A stretch of 64,000 nucleotides of DNA from Aeromicrobium chenweiae (GCF_003065605.1 NZ_CP026952.1:310001-374000), one strand, 5' to 3'; shown: positions 8,989 through 18,214, numbered from the stretch's first letter. Notes: generated by a model not told the origin, from the sequence alone. Program-made: numbers and translations.

Positions 8989-9483
8989 TCAGGGGGAGAG
9001 GGGGAGCTGCATGACGGTGAGGTCGAGCCAGCGGCCGAACTTCGTGCCGACCTCGTCCATCTGCCCGACGACGCGGAACCCGCGTCGCTCGTGCAGGCCG
9101 ATCGAGATCGTGTTGGACGACTCGATCATGGCCATCATGCGGTGCAGCCCGGCCGAGCGCGCCCGGACGATCAGCTCGTCGAGCAGCGTCGATGCCAGGC
9201 CGTGGCCGTGGTGGGCCGCGAGCACGTAGACGGAGTTCTCGACCGTGAGGCGGTAGCCGCTCTTCGGCCGCCACGGACCGTACGAGGCGTAGCCGGCCAC
9301 GACCCCGCCGCGCTCAGTGACGAGCACGGGGAACCCGCCGCGCTGCCGCTCGAGGAACCAGGCACGCCGCTCGTCGAGATCGACCTCGTGCTCGTCCCAG
9401 ATCGCGGTCGTCGTGCGCACCGCCTCGTTGTGGATCGCGAGAAGCGCCGGGAGGTCGGCCTCCACCGCGTCGCGGATCGTCAT
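8989..9483 (-). CDS. GNAT N-acetyltransferase, phosphinothricin acetyltransferase-like
   Basis: Acetyl-CoA-dependent N-acetyltransferase of 164 residues. The start IRDAVEADLPALLAIHNEAV, the DLDERRAWFLERQ segment and GYASYGPWRPKSGY followed by VYVLAAHHGHGLASTLL (acetyl-CoA loop HHGHGLA) place it with the Pat/Bar and YncA/MnaT acyltransferases that acetylate small amino-acid analogues such as methionine sulfoximine. The exact substrate is not known. Its ATG overlaps the stop of the upstream MFS gene by the ATGA arrangement, so the two are translationally coupled and probably act together. Confidence 0.88.
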   Translation of the reverse strand: MTIRDAVEADLPALLAIHNEAVRTTTAIWDEHEVDLDERRAWFLERQRGGFPVLVTERGGVVAGYASYGPWRPKSGYRLTVENSVYVLAAHHGHGLASTLLDELIVRARSAGLHRMMAMIESSNTISIGLHERRGFRVVGQMDEVGTKFGRWLDLTVMQLPLSP

Positions 9484-10700
9484 CGCCTGCCGCCGTCGAT
9501 GGTCGCCTGCTCGGGGGTGGGTCGCCACCGAGGGATGAGCTGGCCGCCCCAGGCGCCGAGCGCGATGACCGTGGCGATCGAGCCACCGACGACGAAGCCG
9601 CCCCAGGCCCCGACGCCGTCGATCGCCGCGCCGATGAGCGGCGAGCTCGCCGCGCCGCCGAGGGTGAACGCGGTGCCCTGCCAGCCCATCGCCTCGCCGC
9701 GGCGCTCCTCGGGGACGAGCTTGGCGATCCACTCGCCGGCTGCGGTCATCGTCGGCGCGCAGAGGAACCCCGTCGGGATGACCCACAAGGACAGCGACCA
9801 GACCTCGGTGCCCAGCCCCACCGGGATGGTCGTCAGCCCGAGCGCCAACAAGAGATAGGTGGGGCGCAACGATCGGTCGAGCGCCCCGTAGAGCAGTCCG
9901 CCGATCAGCGACGACAGTCCCCACAGCCCGTACGCGATCCAGACCGAGCCCACCGCGTCCAGCTCGCGCAGCTCGGCCACGATGCCGAGGTCCGTGCCGA
10001 TCAGCGTGGCCATGGTGCCGGCGGAGATGACGAAGAGGAAGACGAGCGGCACCGACACCCACGATCCCGGGTCGACGTGCTCGGCCGGGCGCTCGGTCCG
10101 CGCCGCGGACCGCGTCGGCGGGTTGAGCCAGAGGAAGAGGAAGCCCGCGATGGCCTCGCAGACCCCGATCGCGATGAGCGCCGGACCGCCACCGGCGCTC
10201 GTGACGATCAGGGCCCCGACGGCGGGTCCGATGATGAAGCTGGCCTCGGCCATCACTCCGTCGGCCGCGAACGCCGTCCGTCGCTGGTCCTCGCCGACCA
10301 TGACGGTCAGGGCGAGGCGCACGATCGAGAAGATCGGGATCAGGAACAGCCCCATGAGCAGGGCGATGGGGATCAGCCAGGCGTACGAGACGACCGTGGC
10401 CAAGGGGTAGAGGACGAGCACCGCCACGATCGACGGGCCGATCGCGCGCCGCATGCCGAGGCGGTCGATGAGCCGGCCGCGCCACGGGGCGCCGATCGCG
10501 ATGCCGATCGTGCTGGCCGCCGCCAGGACGCCGGCCTCGGCGTAGCTGCGGTCGAGCCCGTCGACGACGTAGAGAGTGAGGACCAACGGCGAGGCCATCG
10601 CCGGGATGCGCGCGAAGAACGCGGCGACGAACATCGTCCGGACCGACTTGTCCGCCCACAGTCGGGCGTACCCTGAAAAAGCCACGGACCATCTTCTCAC
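9480..10700 (-). CDS. MFS transporter
   Basis: Major facilitator superfamily permease of 406 residues with about twelve hydrophobic segments; the loop after TM2, GRLIDRLGMRRAI, is the usual MFS signature. Substrate unknown. It is translationally coupled to the GNAT gene, which hints at modification plus export of one small molecule. The GTG at 10700 is given as start; a second in-frame GTG five codons in, after an AGAAGA stretch, is equally possible. It is divergent from topA. Confidence 0.85.
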   Translation of the reverse strand: MRRWSVAFSGYARLWADKSVRTMFVAAFFARIPAMASPLVLTLYVVDGLDRSYAEAGVLAAASTIGIAIGAPWRGRLIDRLGMRRAIGPSIVAVLVLYPLATVVSYAWLIPIALLMGLFLIPIFSIVRLALTVMVGEDQRRTAFAADGVMAEASFIIGPAVGALIVTSAGGGPALIAIGVCEAIAGFLFLWLNPPTRSAARTERPAEHVDPGSWVSVPLVFLFVISAGTMATLIGTDLGIVAELRELDAVGSVWIAYGLWGLSSLIGGLLYGALDRSLRPTYLLLALGLTTIPVGLGTEVWSLSLWVIPTGFLCAPTMTAAGEWIAKLVPEERRGEAMGWQGTAFTLGGAASSPLIGAAIDGVGAWGGFVVGGSIATVIALGAWGGQLIPRWRPTPEQATIDGGRR

Positions 10701-10754
10701 CGGCCCGTGACGGGTTCGATCACGCCTGGATCGCCCCCTGCGGTGCGCGGACGG

Positions 10755-10798
10755 TTGACACCACGCGTTAGCGTATGCCCCGTCCGACCACTCAGGAG
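10755..10798 (+). promoter_or_regulatory. topA promoter elements and ribosome site
   Basis: TTGACA at 10755-10760 and TAGCGT at 10769-10774 are both present but only eight bases apart, so they cannot pair as one promoter; TAGCGT is the likelier -10, giving a short leader. AGGAG at 10794-10798 lies six bases before the GTG at 10805 and decides that start over an upstream in-frame ATG at 10775. Confidence 0.4.
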
Positions 10799-10804
10799 TT
10801 CCCC

Positions 10805-13525
10805 GTGACCACGCTCGTCATCGTCGAGTCCCCCAACAAGGTCCGCAGCATCGCGGGCTACCTCGGGGACGGCTATGTCGTGGACGCCTCCGTGGGCCAC
10901 ATCCGCGACCTCCCGCGCGGCGCCGACGAGGTGCCGCCCGCATTCAAGGGCGAGGCCTGGGCCCGCCTCGGGGTCAACATCGACTCCGAGTTCGAGCCGA
11001 TCTACGTCGTCTCTGCTGACAAGAAGTCGCAGATGACCAAGCTGAAGAAGCTGCTCAAGGACGCCGACGAGCTCGTCCTGGCAACGGATGAGGACCGCGA
11101 GGGCGAGGCCATCGCGTGGCACCTCTACGACGAGCTGAAGCCGAAGGTGCCGGTCAAGCGCATCGTCTTCAACGAGATCACGAAGGACGCGATCCAGTAC
11201 GCGATCGCCCACCCCCGCGACATCGACATGGACCTGGTCGACGCCCAGGAGGCCCGCCGCATCCTCGACCGCCTCTACGGCTACGAGGTCAGCCCCGTCC
11301 TGTGGAAGAAGGTCATGAGCGGCCTGTCCGCCGGCCGCGTGCAATCGGTCGCGACGCGCCTGGTGGTCGAGCGCGAGCGTGAGCGGATGGCGTTCCACGT
11401 CGCGTCGTACTGGGACCTCGAGGCGACGTTCGACGCCGGCGAGGGCTTCGACCCGCAGCAGTTCCCGGCCAAGCTGTTCAGCCTCGACGGCAAGCGCATC
11501 GCGTCGGGCGGAAACTTCGACAACCAGGGCACGCTGACGTCCGACAAGGTCGCCCACCTCGACGAGGCGCAGGCCGGCGCCCTCGCCGACGCCCTCGCCG
11601 ACCAGGCCTTCACGGTCCGTTCGGTCGAGGAGAAGCCCTACACGCGCCGGCCCTACGCCCCGTTCCGCACCACGACCCTGCAGCAGGAGGCGTCCCGCAA
11701 GTTCGGCTTCGGTGCCGCCCGCACGATGCAGGTGGCCCAACGCCTGTACGAGAACGGGCACATCACCTACATGCGCACGGACTCCACGACGCTGTCGCAG
11801 ACCGCGCTCGACGGTGCCCGCGCCCAGGTGCTCGAGCTGTACGGCAAGGAGTACCTGCCGGAGAAGCCGCGCGTCTACGCCAGCAAGGTCAAGAACGCCC
11901 AGGAGGCGCACGAGGCGATCCGTCCCGCCGGTGAGGCCTTCAAGACGCCGAAGCAGACCGGCCTGAGCGGTGACGAGCTGCGGCTCTACGAGCTCATCTG
12001 GAAGCGCACGATCGCCTCGCAGATGAATGACGCCAAGGGCAACTCCGTCGCGATCCGCATCGGCGCGACCGCCACGACCGGCGAGGACGTGGTCTTCAGC
12101 TCGTCCGGCCGCACGATCACGTTCTACGGGTTCCTCAAGGCGTACGTCGAGTCCAACGACGACGCGGACGCCGAGGGCGACGACCAGCAGACCAAGCTGC
12201 CGAACCTGTCGCAGGGCCAGACCGTCACCGCCGCGGAGCTCGGCAAGGCCGGCCACGAGACCAAGCCGCCGTCGCGCTTCACCGAGGCCTCGCTCATCAG
12301 CGAGCTCGAGACCCGCGAGATCGGGCGGCCCTCGACGTACGCGTCGATCGTCGGCACGATCCAGAACCGTGGCTACGTCTACAAGAAGGGCACCGCGCTC
12401 GTCCCGGCGTGGATCGCCTTCTCCGTCATCCGGCTGCTGGAGCAGCACTTCCCGCGCCTGATCGACTACAACTTCACCGCCGAGCTCGAGGACGTCCTCG
12501 ACGAGGTCGCGAACGGCCGGGAGGACCGCCTCAACGTCCTCACCGGGTTCTGGACCGGCTCCGGCGAGGGCAACACGGGCCTCAAGCGCCTGATCGAGAA
12601 CCTTCCCGACATCGACGCGCGTGGCCTGGCCACGTTCCCGATCGGCGAGGACATCGACCTGCGCGTCGGACGCTACGGCCCGTACGTGGAGGGTCCGCCG
12701 TTCACGGAGGACGACGAGGGCAAGAAGGTCCCGACCCGGGCGAACGTCCCCGACGACCTGCCCCCGGACGAGCTGACGCTCGAGAAGGCCAAGGAGCTCC
12801 TCGCCTCGCCCACGGGTGTGGAGAAGGAGCTCGGCAACCACCCCGAGACCGGTTTGATGATCACGGCCAAGAACGGTCGCTACGGGCCGTACGTCACCGA
12901 GGCGCTGCCCCCGGACGCCAAGAAGGCCGACAAGCCGCGCACCGCGAGCCTGTTCAAGAGCATGGACCTCGACACCGTCACGCTCGAGCAGGCCGTGCAG
13001 CTGCTCACGCTGCCGCGCGTGGTCTACGTCGACGAGGACGGCACCGAGGTCACGGCGCAGAACGGCCGCTACGGTCCCTACCTCAAGAAGGGCACCGACT
13101 CCCGGTCGCTGGAGCGCGAGGAGCAGCTCCTGACGATCACCGAGGAGGAGGCGCGGGCGATCTACGCGCAGCCCAAGACGTACGGACGTCGGGCCGCCGC
13201 CGCTCCGCTCAAGGAGCTCGGCAACGACCCCGTCAGCGGCGCCCCCGTGGTGGCCAAGGACGGCCGTTTCGGCATGTACGTCACCGACGGTGAGTACAAC
13301 GCGACGCTGCGCAAGGACGACGCACTGGAGACGTTGACCCCCGAGCGGGCCTTCGAGCTCCTGGCCGAGCGTCGCGCCAAGGGTCCGGCCAAGAAGGGCG
13401 GCAAGAAGACCGCCAAGAAGGCGACCAAGAAGACCGCTGCGAAGAAGACGCCCGCCAAGAAGGCCGCCACCAAGAAGGCGACCGCGAAGAAGGCGACCAA
13501 GAAGGCTCCGGCCGAGCAGGCCTGA
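10805..13525 (+). CDS. topA: DNA topoisomerase I (type IA)
   Basis: Relaxes negative supercoils by single-strand passage. The TOPRIM domain opens with TLVIVESPNKVRSIAGYLG and contains ATDEDREGEAIAWHL; the catalytic tyrosine is Y322 in GHITYMRTDSTTLS. After the core come repeated C-terminal modules (motifs NGRYGPYV, DGRFGMYV), with no four-cysteine zinc fingers, as in mycobacterial TopA. The last ~45 residues, from about 13377, are a histone H1-like lysine/alanine tail built of KKA-type repeats. Total 906 residues, normal for actinobacteria. The start is decided by AGGAG six bases before the GTG. Confidence 0.98.
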   Translation: MTTLVIVESPNKVRSIAGYLGDGYVVDASVGHIRDLPRGADEVPPAFKGEAWARLGVNIDSEFEPIYVVSADKKSQMTKLKKLLKDADELVLATDEDREGEAIAWHLYDELKPKVPVKRIVFNEITKDAIQYAIAHPRDIDMDLVDAQEARRILDRLYGYEVSPVLWKKVMSGLSAGRVQSVATRLVVERERERMAFHVASYWDLEATFDAGEGFDPQQFPAKLFSLDGKRIASGGNFDNQGTLTSDKVAHLDEAQAGALADALADQAFTVRSVEEKPYTRRPYAPFRTTTLQQEASRKFGFGAARTMQVAQRLYENGHITYMRTDSTTLSQTALDGARAQVLELYGKEYLPEKPRVYASKVKNAQEAHEAIRPAGEAFKTPKQTGLSGDELRLYELIWKRTIASQMNDAKGNSVAIRIGATATTGEDVVFSSSGRTITFYGFLKAYVESNDDADAEGDDQQTKLPNLSQGQTVTAAELGKAGHETKPPSRFTEASLISELETREIGRPSTYASIVGTIQNRGYVYKKGTALVPAWIAFSVIRLLEQHFPRLIDYNFTAELEDVLDEVANGREDRLNVLTGFWTGSGEGNTGLKRLIENLPDIDARGLATFPIGEDIDLRVGRYGPYVEGPPFTEDDEGKKVPTRANVPDDLPPDELTLEKAKELLASPTGVEKELGNHPETGLMITAKNGRYGPYVTEALPPDAKKADKPRTASLFKSMDLDTVTLEQAVQLLTLPRVVYVDEDGTEVTAQNGRYGPYLKKGTDSRSLEREEQLLTITEEEARAIYAQPKTYGRRAAAAPLKELGNDPVSGAPVVAKDGRFGMYVTDGEYNATLRKDDALETLTPERAFELLAERRAKGPAKKGGKKTAKKATKKTAAKKTPAKKAATKKATAKKATKKAPAEQA

Positions 13526-13540
13526 GTCCCGCGGCGGGTG

Positions 13541-13556
13541 CGGCGACATGTCGCCG
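13541..13556. other. Perfect 16-bp palindrome between topA and a methyltransferase gene
   Basis: CGGCGACATGTCGCCG at 13541-13556 is a perfect palindrome lying 36 bases before the -10-like TAGCGT of the next gene. It could be an operator or a short hairpin after topA; no poly-T follows, so a classical terminator is unlikely. Confidence 0.45.
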
Positions 13557-13591
13557 GGCGTCGGCTCCACGGTTTGGGCCGAATCGGGCAC

Positions 13592-13597
13592 TAGCGT
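13592..13597 (+). promoter_or_regulatory. -10 element TAGCGT, leaderless start at 13604
   Basis: TAGCGT is separated by six bases from the ATG at 13604. Transcription would begin at or next to the start codon, and no ribosome site is present. Confidence 0.55.
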
Positions 13598-13603
13598 CCG
13601 AAC

Positions 13604-14509
13604 ATGACCACAAGACGCCTGGACCGCCACCTCCAGCACCCGGTGGCTGCCGCCCGCGGCGCACTGCGTCGCGCCCGACGACTGGTGAAGAGCCTCGGTG
13701 GCACCCAGTGCCTGGTGTGCGGCTCACGCCGCACCCACGTCACGACCGTCCCACGCAAGCGACGGACGTACGAGATCCGGGTCTGCGAACGGTGCGGCTA
13801 CCTGTCGAACTTCGACAACACGGTCGACTACACCGCGTTCGACTCGGTCGACAACTTCAAGCTCACGCCGCGCGTCGGCACCGTGGACCACCGGGGCCGC
13901 GAGTACTTCATGGCCGAGATGGGTGTCGACATCGTGCGCCGCGACGGTCTGCAGGTCATGGTCTTCGGCGCGGGTCGGAGCCTGGACTACCAGCACATCG
14001 GCAAGCTGCCGCAGGTCGAGCGGGTCGTCATGAGTGACGTCGTCGAGCTCACCAGCGAGACCGACTTCATCAACATCCTCGACGGCACCGACGAGCGTTT
14101 CGACCTGATCGTCGCGTGCGAGGTCGTGGAGCACTTCGCCGATCCGGTCACCGAGTTCCAGCGGCTGTTCGACCTGCTGACCCCCGAGGGCCTGCTGGTC
14201 TGCTCGACCAACATCTACGACGGCGGCAACTTCGCCAAGCACACCTATCTCTACCTGCGTGGTCACCTGTCGTACTACAGCGAGGCGGCGATCGCCCACC
14301 TCGCTCGCAAGGGCGGCGTGCACCACGACCTGCGCACGCCGGAGATCGCCCTGGGCAAGGTCGGCCCGCGCAAGCGCTACCTCCTGTTCACCCGGTCCGA
14401 GGCCAACGTCCGCAACACCGAGGCGTACTTCGCCGACCGCCAGTACGCGCCGTCGGAGGACCAGACTGCGTTCGAGGACCAGGGGCCCACCTTCGGCACC
14501 GTTGGTTGA
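13604..14509 (+). CDS. SAM-dependent methyltransferase with N-terminal zinc ribbon
   Basis: Class I methyltransferase of 301 residues. Two CxxC pairs near the N-terminus (CLVCG and CERCG, about residues 36-67) form a probable zinc ribbon, after which the fold begins with LQVMVFGAGRSLDYQHIG (a divergent motif I) and continues to FDLIVACEVVEHFADP and the LTPEGLLVCSTN strand. The layout resembles C-methyltransferases and methyltransferases acting on sugars or surface glycans; the actual substrate is unknown. It sits between topA and tmk, with its own leaderless-type promoter. Confidence 0.8.
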   Translation: MTTRRLDRHLQHPVAAARGALRRARRLVKSLGGTQCLVCGSRRTHVTTVPRKRRTYEIRVCERCGYLSNFDNTVDYTAFDSVDNFKLTPRVGTVDHRGREYFMAEMGVDIVRRDGLQVMVFGAGRSLDYQHIGKLPQVERVVMSDVVELTSETDFINILDGTDERFDLIVACEVVEHFADPVTEFQRLFDLLTPEGLLVCSTNIYDGGNFAKHTYLYLRGHLSYYSEAAIAHLARKGGVHHDLRTPEIALGKVGPRKRYLLFTRSEANVRNTEAYFADRQYAPSEDQTAFEDQGPTFGTVG

Positions 14510-14534
14510 GGTTCGGGCCGTCAGGCCCAGCGAC

Positions 14535-14540
14535 TAGGCT
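14535..14540 (+). promoter_or_regulatory. -10 element TAGGCT, leaderless start of tmk
   Basis: TAGGCT ends six bases before the ATG at 14547. No Shine-Dalgarno sequence precedes the gene, so the tmk-holB-peptidase operon probably starts as a leaderless message. Confidence 0.6.
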
Positions 14541-14546
14541 CGCAGC

Positions 14547-15188
14547 ATGGATCCGCTCTTCACCGACACCGGGGTGTTCCTCGCCCTGGAAGGCGGGGAG
14601 GGCGCCGGCAAGTCGACCCAGGCCGCACTGCTCGTCCAGTGGCTCGAGGGCCTCGGGCACGACGTGCTGCTGACGCGGGAGCCCGGGGGCACGGACGTCG
14701 GCACCATCTTGCGCCGCATCGTCCTGGACAACAGCACCGGCGAGCTCTCGCCCCGAACCGAGGCGCTCATCTACGCCGCCGACAAGGCCGAGCACGTCGA
14801 CCGCGTCGTGCTGCCCGCGCTGTCGGCCGGGTCGATCGTGCTCACCGACCGGTACGTCGACTCGACCCTCGCCTACCAGGGTGCCGGCCGCGACCTGGAC
14901 TTCGCCGAGCTGGAGAGCGTGGCGCGCTGGGCGACGTCCAACCTGCGCCCGCACCTGACGATCGTGCTCGACATCGACCCCACGATCGGTCATGCCCGGT
15001 TCGAGGGGGCGGACCGCATGGAGTCCGAGCCGCTGGAGTTCCACCAGCGGGTACGCCAGCACTTCCTAGACCTCGCGGCCGCCGACCCCGCTCACTACCT
15101 CGTGGTGACCGGTGGCGGCACGCCCGAGGAGATCCACCGCACGATCCGCGAGGCCGTCGAGCCGTGGCTGAAGCAGGTCGACCGATGA
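14547..15188 (+). CDS. tmk: Thymidylate kinase
   Basis: Phosphorylates dTMP to dTDP with ATP, an essential step of dTTP supply. P-loop LEGGEGAGKSTQ has its lysine at residue 22; the dTMP-binding TREPGGTDVG and the DRYVDSTLAYQGAGRD motif are both present. 213 residues is normal. First gene of a tightly coupled set: its TGA overlaps the holB ATG, and holB in turn overlaps the peptidase gene. Transcription is likely leaderless from TAGGCT at 14535. Confidence 0.97.
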   Translation: MDPLFTDTGVFLALEGGEGAGKSTQAALLVQWLEGLGHDVLLTREPGGTDVGTILRRIVLDNSTGELSPRTEALIYAADKAEHVDRVVLPALSAGSIVLTDRYVDSTLAYQGAGRDLDFAELESVARWATSNLRPHLTIVLDIDPTIGHARFEGADRMESEPLEFHQRVRQHFLDLAAADPAHYLVVTGGGTPEEIHRTIREAVEPWLKQVDR

Positions 15189-16336
15189 CGGTGACCGACG
15201 TCTGGACCGATCTCGTGGGTCAGGAGCCCGTCGTCGAGACGTTGCGCTCCGCCGTGGCGTCCGCCGGCGGTGAGGGTCGTTCGATGACCCACGCGTGGCT
15301 GTTCACCGGCCCGCCGGGCTCGGGCCGGTCCAACGCCGCCCTCGCGTTCGCCGCAGCGCTGCAGTGCGAGCAGGGCGGGTGCGGTCACTGCCACTCGTGC
15401 ACGAGCGCCCGTGCCGGCAGCCACCCCGACATCACGGTCATCACGACCCAGGGCCTGACCATCGGTGTCGACGGCATCCGGGAGTACGTCCGGGCGTCCT
15501 CGCTGCGCCCGGCCCTCGGCCGCTGGCAGGTGCTCGTCGTGGAGGACGCCGACCGGCTCACCGACCAGGCCGCCGCCGCGCTGCTGAAGGCGATCGAGGA
15601 GCCGTCCAAGCACACCGTCTGGATGCTCTGCGCCCCGTCGGCCGAGGACGTCATGATCACGTTGCGGTCCCGCTCGCGGTCGGTCGTGCTCCGCACCCCC
15701 GGCACGGCGGCGATCGCCCGGTTGCTGGTCGAGCGCGACGGCATCGAGCCGGGGATGGCGCAGGCCGTCGCCGCGGCCTCGCAGGGACACATCGGCCGGG
15801 CCCGTGGTCTGGCCCGCGACACCGCGGCCCGCGAGCGGCGTCGCGCGATCTTGTCGATCCCGGTCTCGATCCACGGCCTCGGCGACTGCATGACGGCGGC
15901 GCAGCGCATCAGCGACGAGGCGACCGCACGGGCGGCTGACTTCTGCGACACCGCCGACGAGCGCGAGCTCGCCGACCTGCGCCAGGCCTGGGGAGTGGAG
16001 GAGCGCGGTCGCCGGCCTGCAGGGTTCGCCGGTGCCGTCTCGACGCTGGAGAAGGACCAGAAGCGTCGCCGCACCCGCCTCACCCGGGACGGCATCGACG
16101 GCGTGCTGCTCGACCTGCTCTCGTTCTGCCGCGACGTCCTGACCGTGCAGTGCGCGACCGGCATCGCCCTGGTCAACGCCGACGTCGCCGACGACGTCGC
16201 CGAGATGGCCCGCGTGTGGACGCCCGAGTCGACGATCGGCGCCATCGATGCCATCGTCGAGTGCAGGGAGTCGTTGACCGCCAACGCCGCCCCGCTCCTC
16301 GCCCTCGAACGCATGATGATGGGACTTCGCCGGTGA
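15185..16336 (+). CDS. holB: DNA polymerase III subunit delta prime
   Basis: Clamp-loader subunit of the replicative polymerase, 383 residues, working with tau/gamma and delta to load the beta clamp. The nucleotide loop is TGPPGSGRSN with arginine 48 in place of the catalytic lysine, fitting the ATPase-inactive role of delta prime. Cysteines at 61, 66, 69 and 72 form the expected zinc module. The family SRC motif reads SRSRSV here, lacking the cysteine. A longer open frame to 14639 is ignored because the ATG at 15185 overlaps the tmk stop (ATGA). The tmk-holB pairing is widespread. Confidence 0.95.
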   Translation: MTVTDVWTDLVGQEPVVETLRSAVASAGGEGRSMTHAWLFTGPPGSGRSNAALAFAAALQCEQGGCGHCHSCTSARAGSHPDITVITTQGLTIGVDGIREYVRASSLRPALGRWQVLVVEDADRLTDQAAAALLKAIEEPSKHTVWMLCAPSAEDVMITLRSRSRSVVLRTPGTAAIARLLVERDGIEPGMAQAVAAASQGHIGRARGLARDTAARERRRAILSIPVSIHGLGDCMTAAQRISDEATARAADFCDTADERELADLRQAWGVEERGRRPAGFAGAVSTLEKDQKRRRTRLTRDGIDGVLLDLLSFCRDVLTVQCATGIALVNADVADDVAEMARVWTPESTIGAIDAIVECRESLTANAAPLLALERMMMGLRR

Positions 16337-17862
16337 CCCGTGCGCGTACGACCCTCGTGGTCACGATCGTCCTCGCCCTCCTGGTCGGCATCGCGGTCTA
16401 CGCCGCGATCGCCACCCGGGACGACTCCACGTTCTCCGCCCCGAAGCCGGTCGACGCGCCGGCGCCCCAGGGCCTCGAGCGGTTCTACGACCAGAAGGTC
16501 GACTGGACCTCGTGCGACGGAGCCCGCTGCGCGTGGGTCACGGTGCCGATCGACTACGCCAAGCCCGACGGCGACACGACCCGCATCCGGGTCAAGGTGC
16601 ATCCGGGCAAGAACGCCAAGCGCTCCCTGTTCGTCAACCCCGGCGGCCCGGGCGGCTCGGCGATCGACTTCTCCGACCGCATGGTCAGCGAGTTCGGGCC
16701 CAACGTCCGCGACATGTACGACATCGTGGGCGTCGACCCCCGCGGCGTGGGTGAGAGCTCGCCGCTGAAGTGCCTGCCGCCCACGCAGTTCGACGCGTTC
16801 GTCGCGACCGATCCCGACCCCGACGACGACGCCGAGGTCACGGCGCTCCGCGAGAGCTCGGAGACCATGGGCGCGGCCTGCCTGAAGAACTCCGGACCCC
16901 TCGCGGCGCACGTCTCGACTGTCGAGGTGGCCCGCGACATGGACGTCGTCCGGGCGCTGCTCGGCCGCAGCAAGCTCGACTGGTTCGGCGCGTCCTACGG
17001 CACCCAGCTCGGCGCTGTCTACGCCGAGCTGTTTCCCGACACCGTCGGCCGCATGGTCCTCGACGGTGCGGTCGACCCCACCCTCGACGCGGTCGAGAGC
17101 AGCTTCGCCCAGACCACCGGCTTCCAGCGCGCCCTCGAGGCGTACGCGAAGGACTGCGTGAAGAAGTCCGACTGCCCGATCGGCGACGACGCCGAGGCCG
17201 GCATGGCCAAGATCGCCGACCTGTTGAAGCAGCTCGACGAGAACCCGCTCAAGCTCCGTGACGGCCGCCAGCTCACCGAGGGCAATGCGTTCTACGGCGT
17301 CGCGGTCACGCTGTACGACCAGGAGACCTGGACCTACCTCACCCAGGCGCTGCGCGCGGCGTTCGCGGGCGACGGCTCGGTCCTGATGATCCTGTCCGAC
17401 ACCTACTTCGACCGCCAGCAGGACGGTTCCTACGCCACCAACGGCGGCCAGGTCATCTACGCCGTGAACTGTCTCGATGCGGGCGGCAAGGGCCTGTCGG
17501 TCGCGGAGACGAAGGCCCAGCTGCCGCGCTTCGAGAAGGCGTCACCGGTCTTCGGGTCCGCGCTCGGCTGGGGCGCACTGGGCTGCAGCGACTGGCCGAT
17601 CAAGGCGGCCAACCCGCTGCCGGACATCGACGCGAAGGGCGCTCCGCCGATCCTCGTGGTCGGCACGACCCGCGACCCCGCCACGCCCTACGAGTCCGCC
17701 CAGGCGCTGGCCTCGCAGCTCGACTCCGGCGTGCTGCTGACGCGCGAGGGCGACGGTCACACGGCGTACGTGTCGGGCAACCGGTGCATCGTCGAGGCTG
17801 TCGACACGTACCTCGTCAAGGGCACGCCGCCCAAGGACGGCACGGTCTGCAAGGAGTCCTGA
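16333..17862 (+). CDS. Exported alpha/beta hydrolase, tripeptidyl aminopeptidase (SlpD/SlpE-like)
   Basis: Secreted or membrane-anchored serine peptidase of 509 residues in the TAP-like hydrolase family. Residues 1-25 are a signal or anchor (positively charged start, then TTLVVTIVLALLVGIAVYAA); no lipobox cysteine is visible. The catalytic serine is S221 in FGASYGTQLG, the aspartate D448 in VGTTRDPATP, the histidine H476 in GDGHTAYV; the oxyanion stretch FVNPGGPGGSA is also clear. The GTG overlaps the holB TGA (GTGA), so it is translationally coupled. In Streptomyces the homologues Slp D/E lie in the same place. It probably trims peptides outside the cell. Confidence 0.9.
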   Translation: MTRARTTLVVTIVLALLVGIAVYAAIATRDDSTFSAPKPVDAPAPQGLERFYDQKVDWTSCDGARCAWVTVPIDYAKPDGDTTRIRVKVHPGKNAKRSLFVNPGGPGGSAIDFSDRMVSEFGPNVRDMYDIVGVDPRGVGESSPLKCLPPTQFDAFVATDPDPDDDAEVTALRESSETMGAACLKNSGPLAAHVSTVEVARDMDVVRALLGRSKLDWFGASYGTQLGAVYAELFPDTVGRMVLDGAVDPTLDAVESSFAQTTGFQRALEAYAKDCVKKSDCPIGDDAEAGMAKIADLLKQLDENPLKLRDGRQLTEGNAFYGVAVTLYDQETWTYLTQALRAAFAGDGSVLMILSDTYFDRQQDGSYATNGGQVIYAVNCLDAGGKGLSVAETKAQLPRFEKASPVFGSALGWGALGCSDWPIKAANPLPDIDAKGAPPILVVGTTRDPATPYESAQALASQLDSGVLLTREGDGHTAYVSGNRCIVEAVDTYLVKGTPPKDGTVCKES

Positions 17863-17874
17863 CCGGACCGGGTC

Positions 17875-18162
17875 CTAGGTGCGCGCGCTCTCGTGGTGGC
17901 GGATGACCTCCGCGATGATGAAGTTGAGGAACTTCTCGGCGAACGCGGGGTCCAGGTCGGCGTCGATCGCCAGGGTCCGCAGCCGCGCGATCTGACGCTC
18001 CTCGCGGGCCGGATCGGACGGCGGGAGGTCGTGCTCGGCCTTCAGACGACCGACGCGCTTGGTGTACTTGAACCGCTCGGCCAGCACGTGGATGAGGGCG
18101 GCGTCGATGTTGTCGATGCTCGCGCGGATCTCGTCGAGCTCTGCCTGCGTCGTGTCGGTCAC
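17875..18162 (-). CDS. Chorismate mutase (AroQ class)
   Basis: All-helical chorismate mutase of 95 residues that converts chorismate to prephenate for Phe/Tyr synthesis. The core ELDEIRASIDNIDAALIHVL, the KRVGRLKAEHDLPPSDPARE segment with the family lysine and arginine, and the C-terminal FLNFIIAEVIRHHE are typical. It is cytoplasmic, with no signal peptide. The start GTG has TAGAAT at 18170-18175 seven bases upstream, suggesting a leaderless message. It is convergent with the peptidase gene and divergent from tRNA-Thr. Confidence 0.9.
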   Translation of the reverse strand: MTDTTQAELDEIRASIDNIDAALIHVLAERFKYTKRVGRLKAEHDLPPSDPAREERQIARLRTLAIDADLDPAFAEKFLNFIIAEVIRHHESART

Positions 18163-18169
18163 GGGTCAG

Positions 18170-18175
18170 ATTCTA
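18170..18175 (-). promoter_or_regulatory. -10 element TAGAAT, leaderless chorismate mutase
   Basis: On the minus strand TAGAAT is seven bases before the GTG at 18162; no ribosome site is visible. Confidence 0.55.
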
Positions 18176-18214
18176 CGGGGGGCGGGGTGGTGCACGACTG
18201 CCACGACCAACAGG

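Noticed and set aside
10755..10774. TTGACA plus TAGCGT as a paired topA promoter
   Set aside because: Only eight bases separate the two elements, far from the 16-18 needed for one promoter.
10697..13639. 980-codon open frame antisense to topA
   Set aside because: Very rich in Leu/Gly/Arg/Val/Asp with no motif; a shadow of the topA codon pattern and of its lysine tail repeats.
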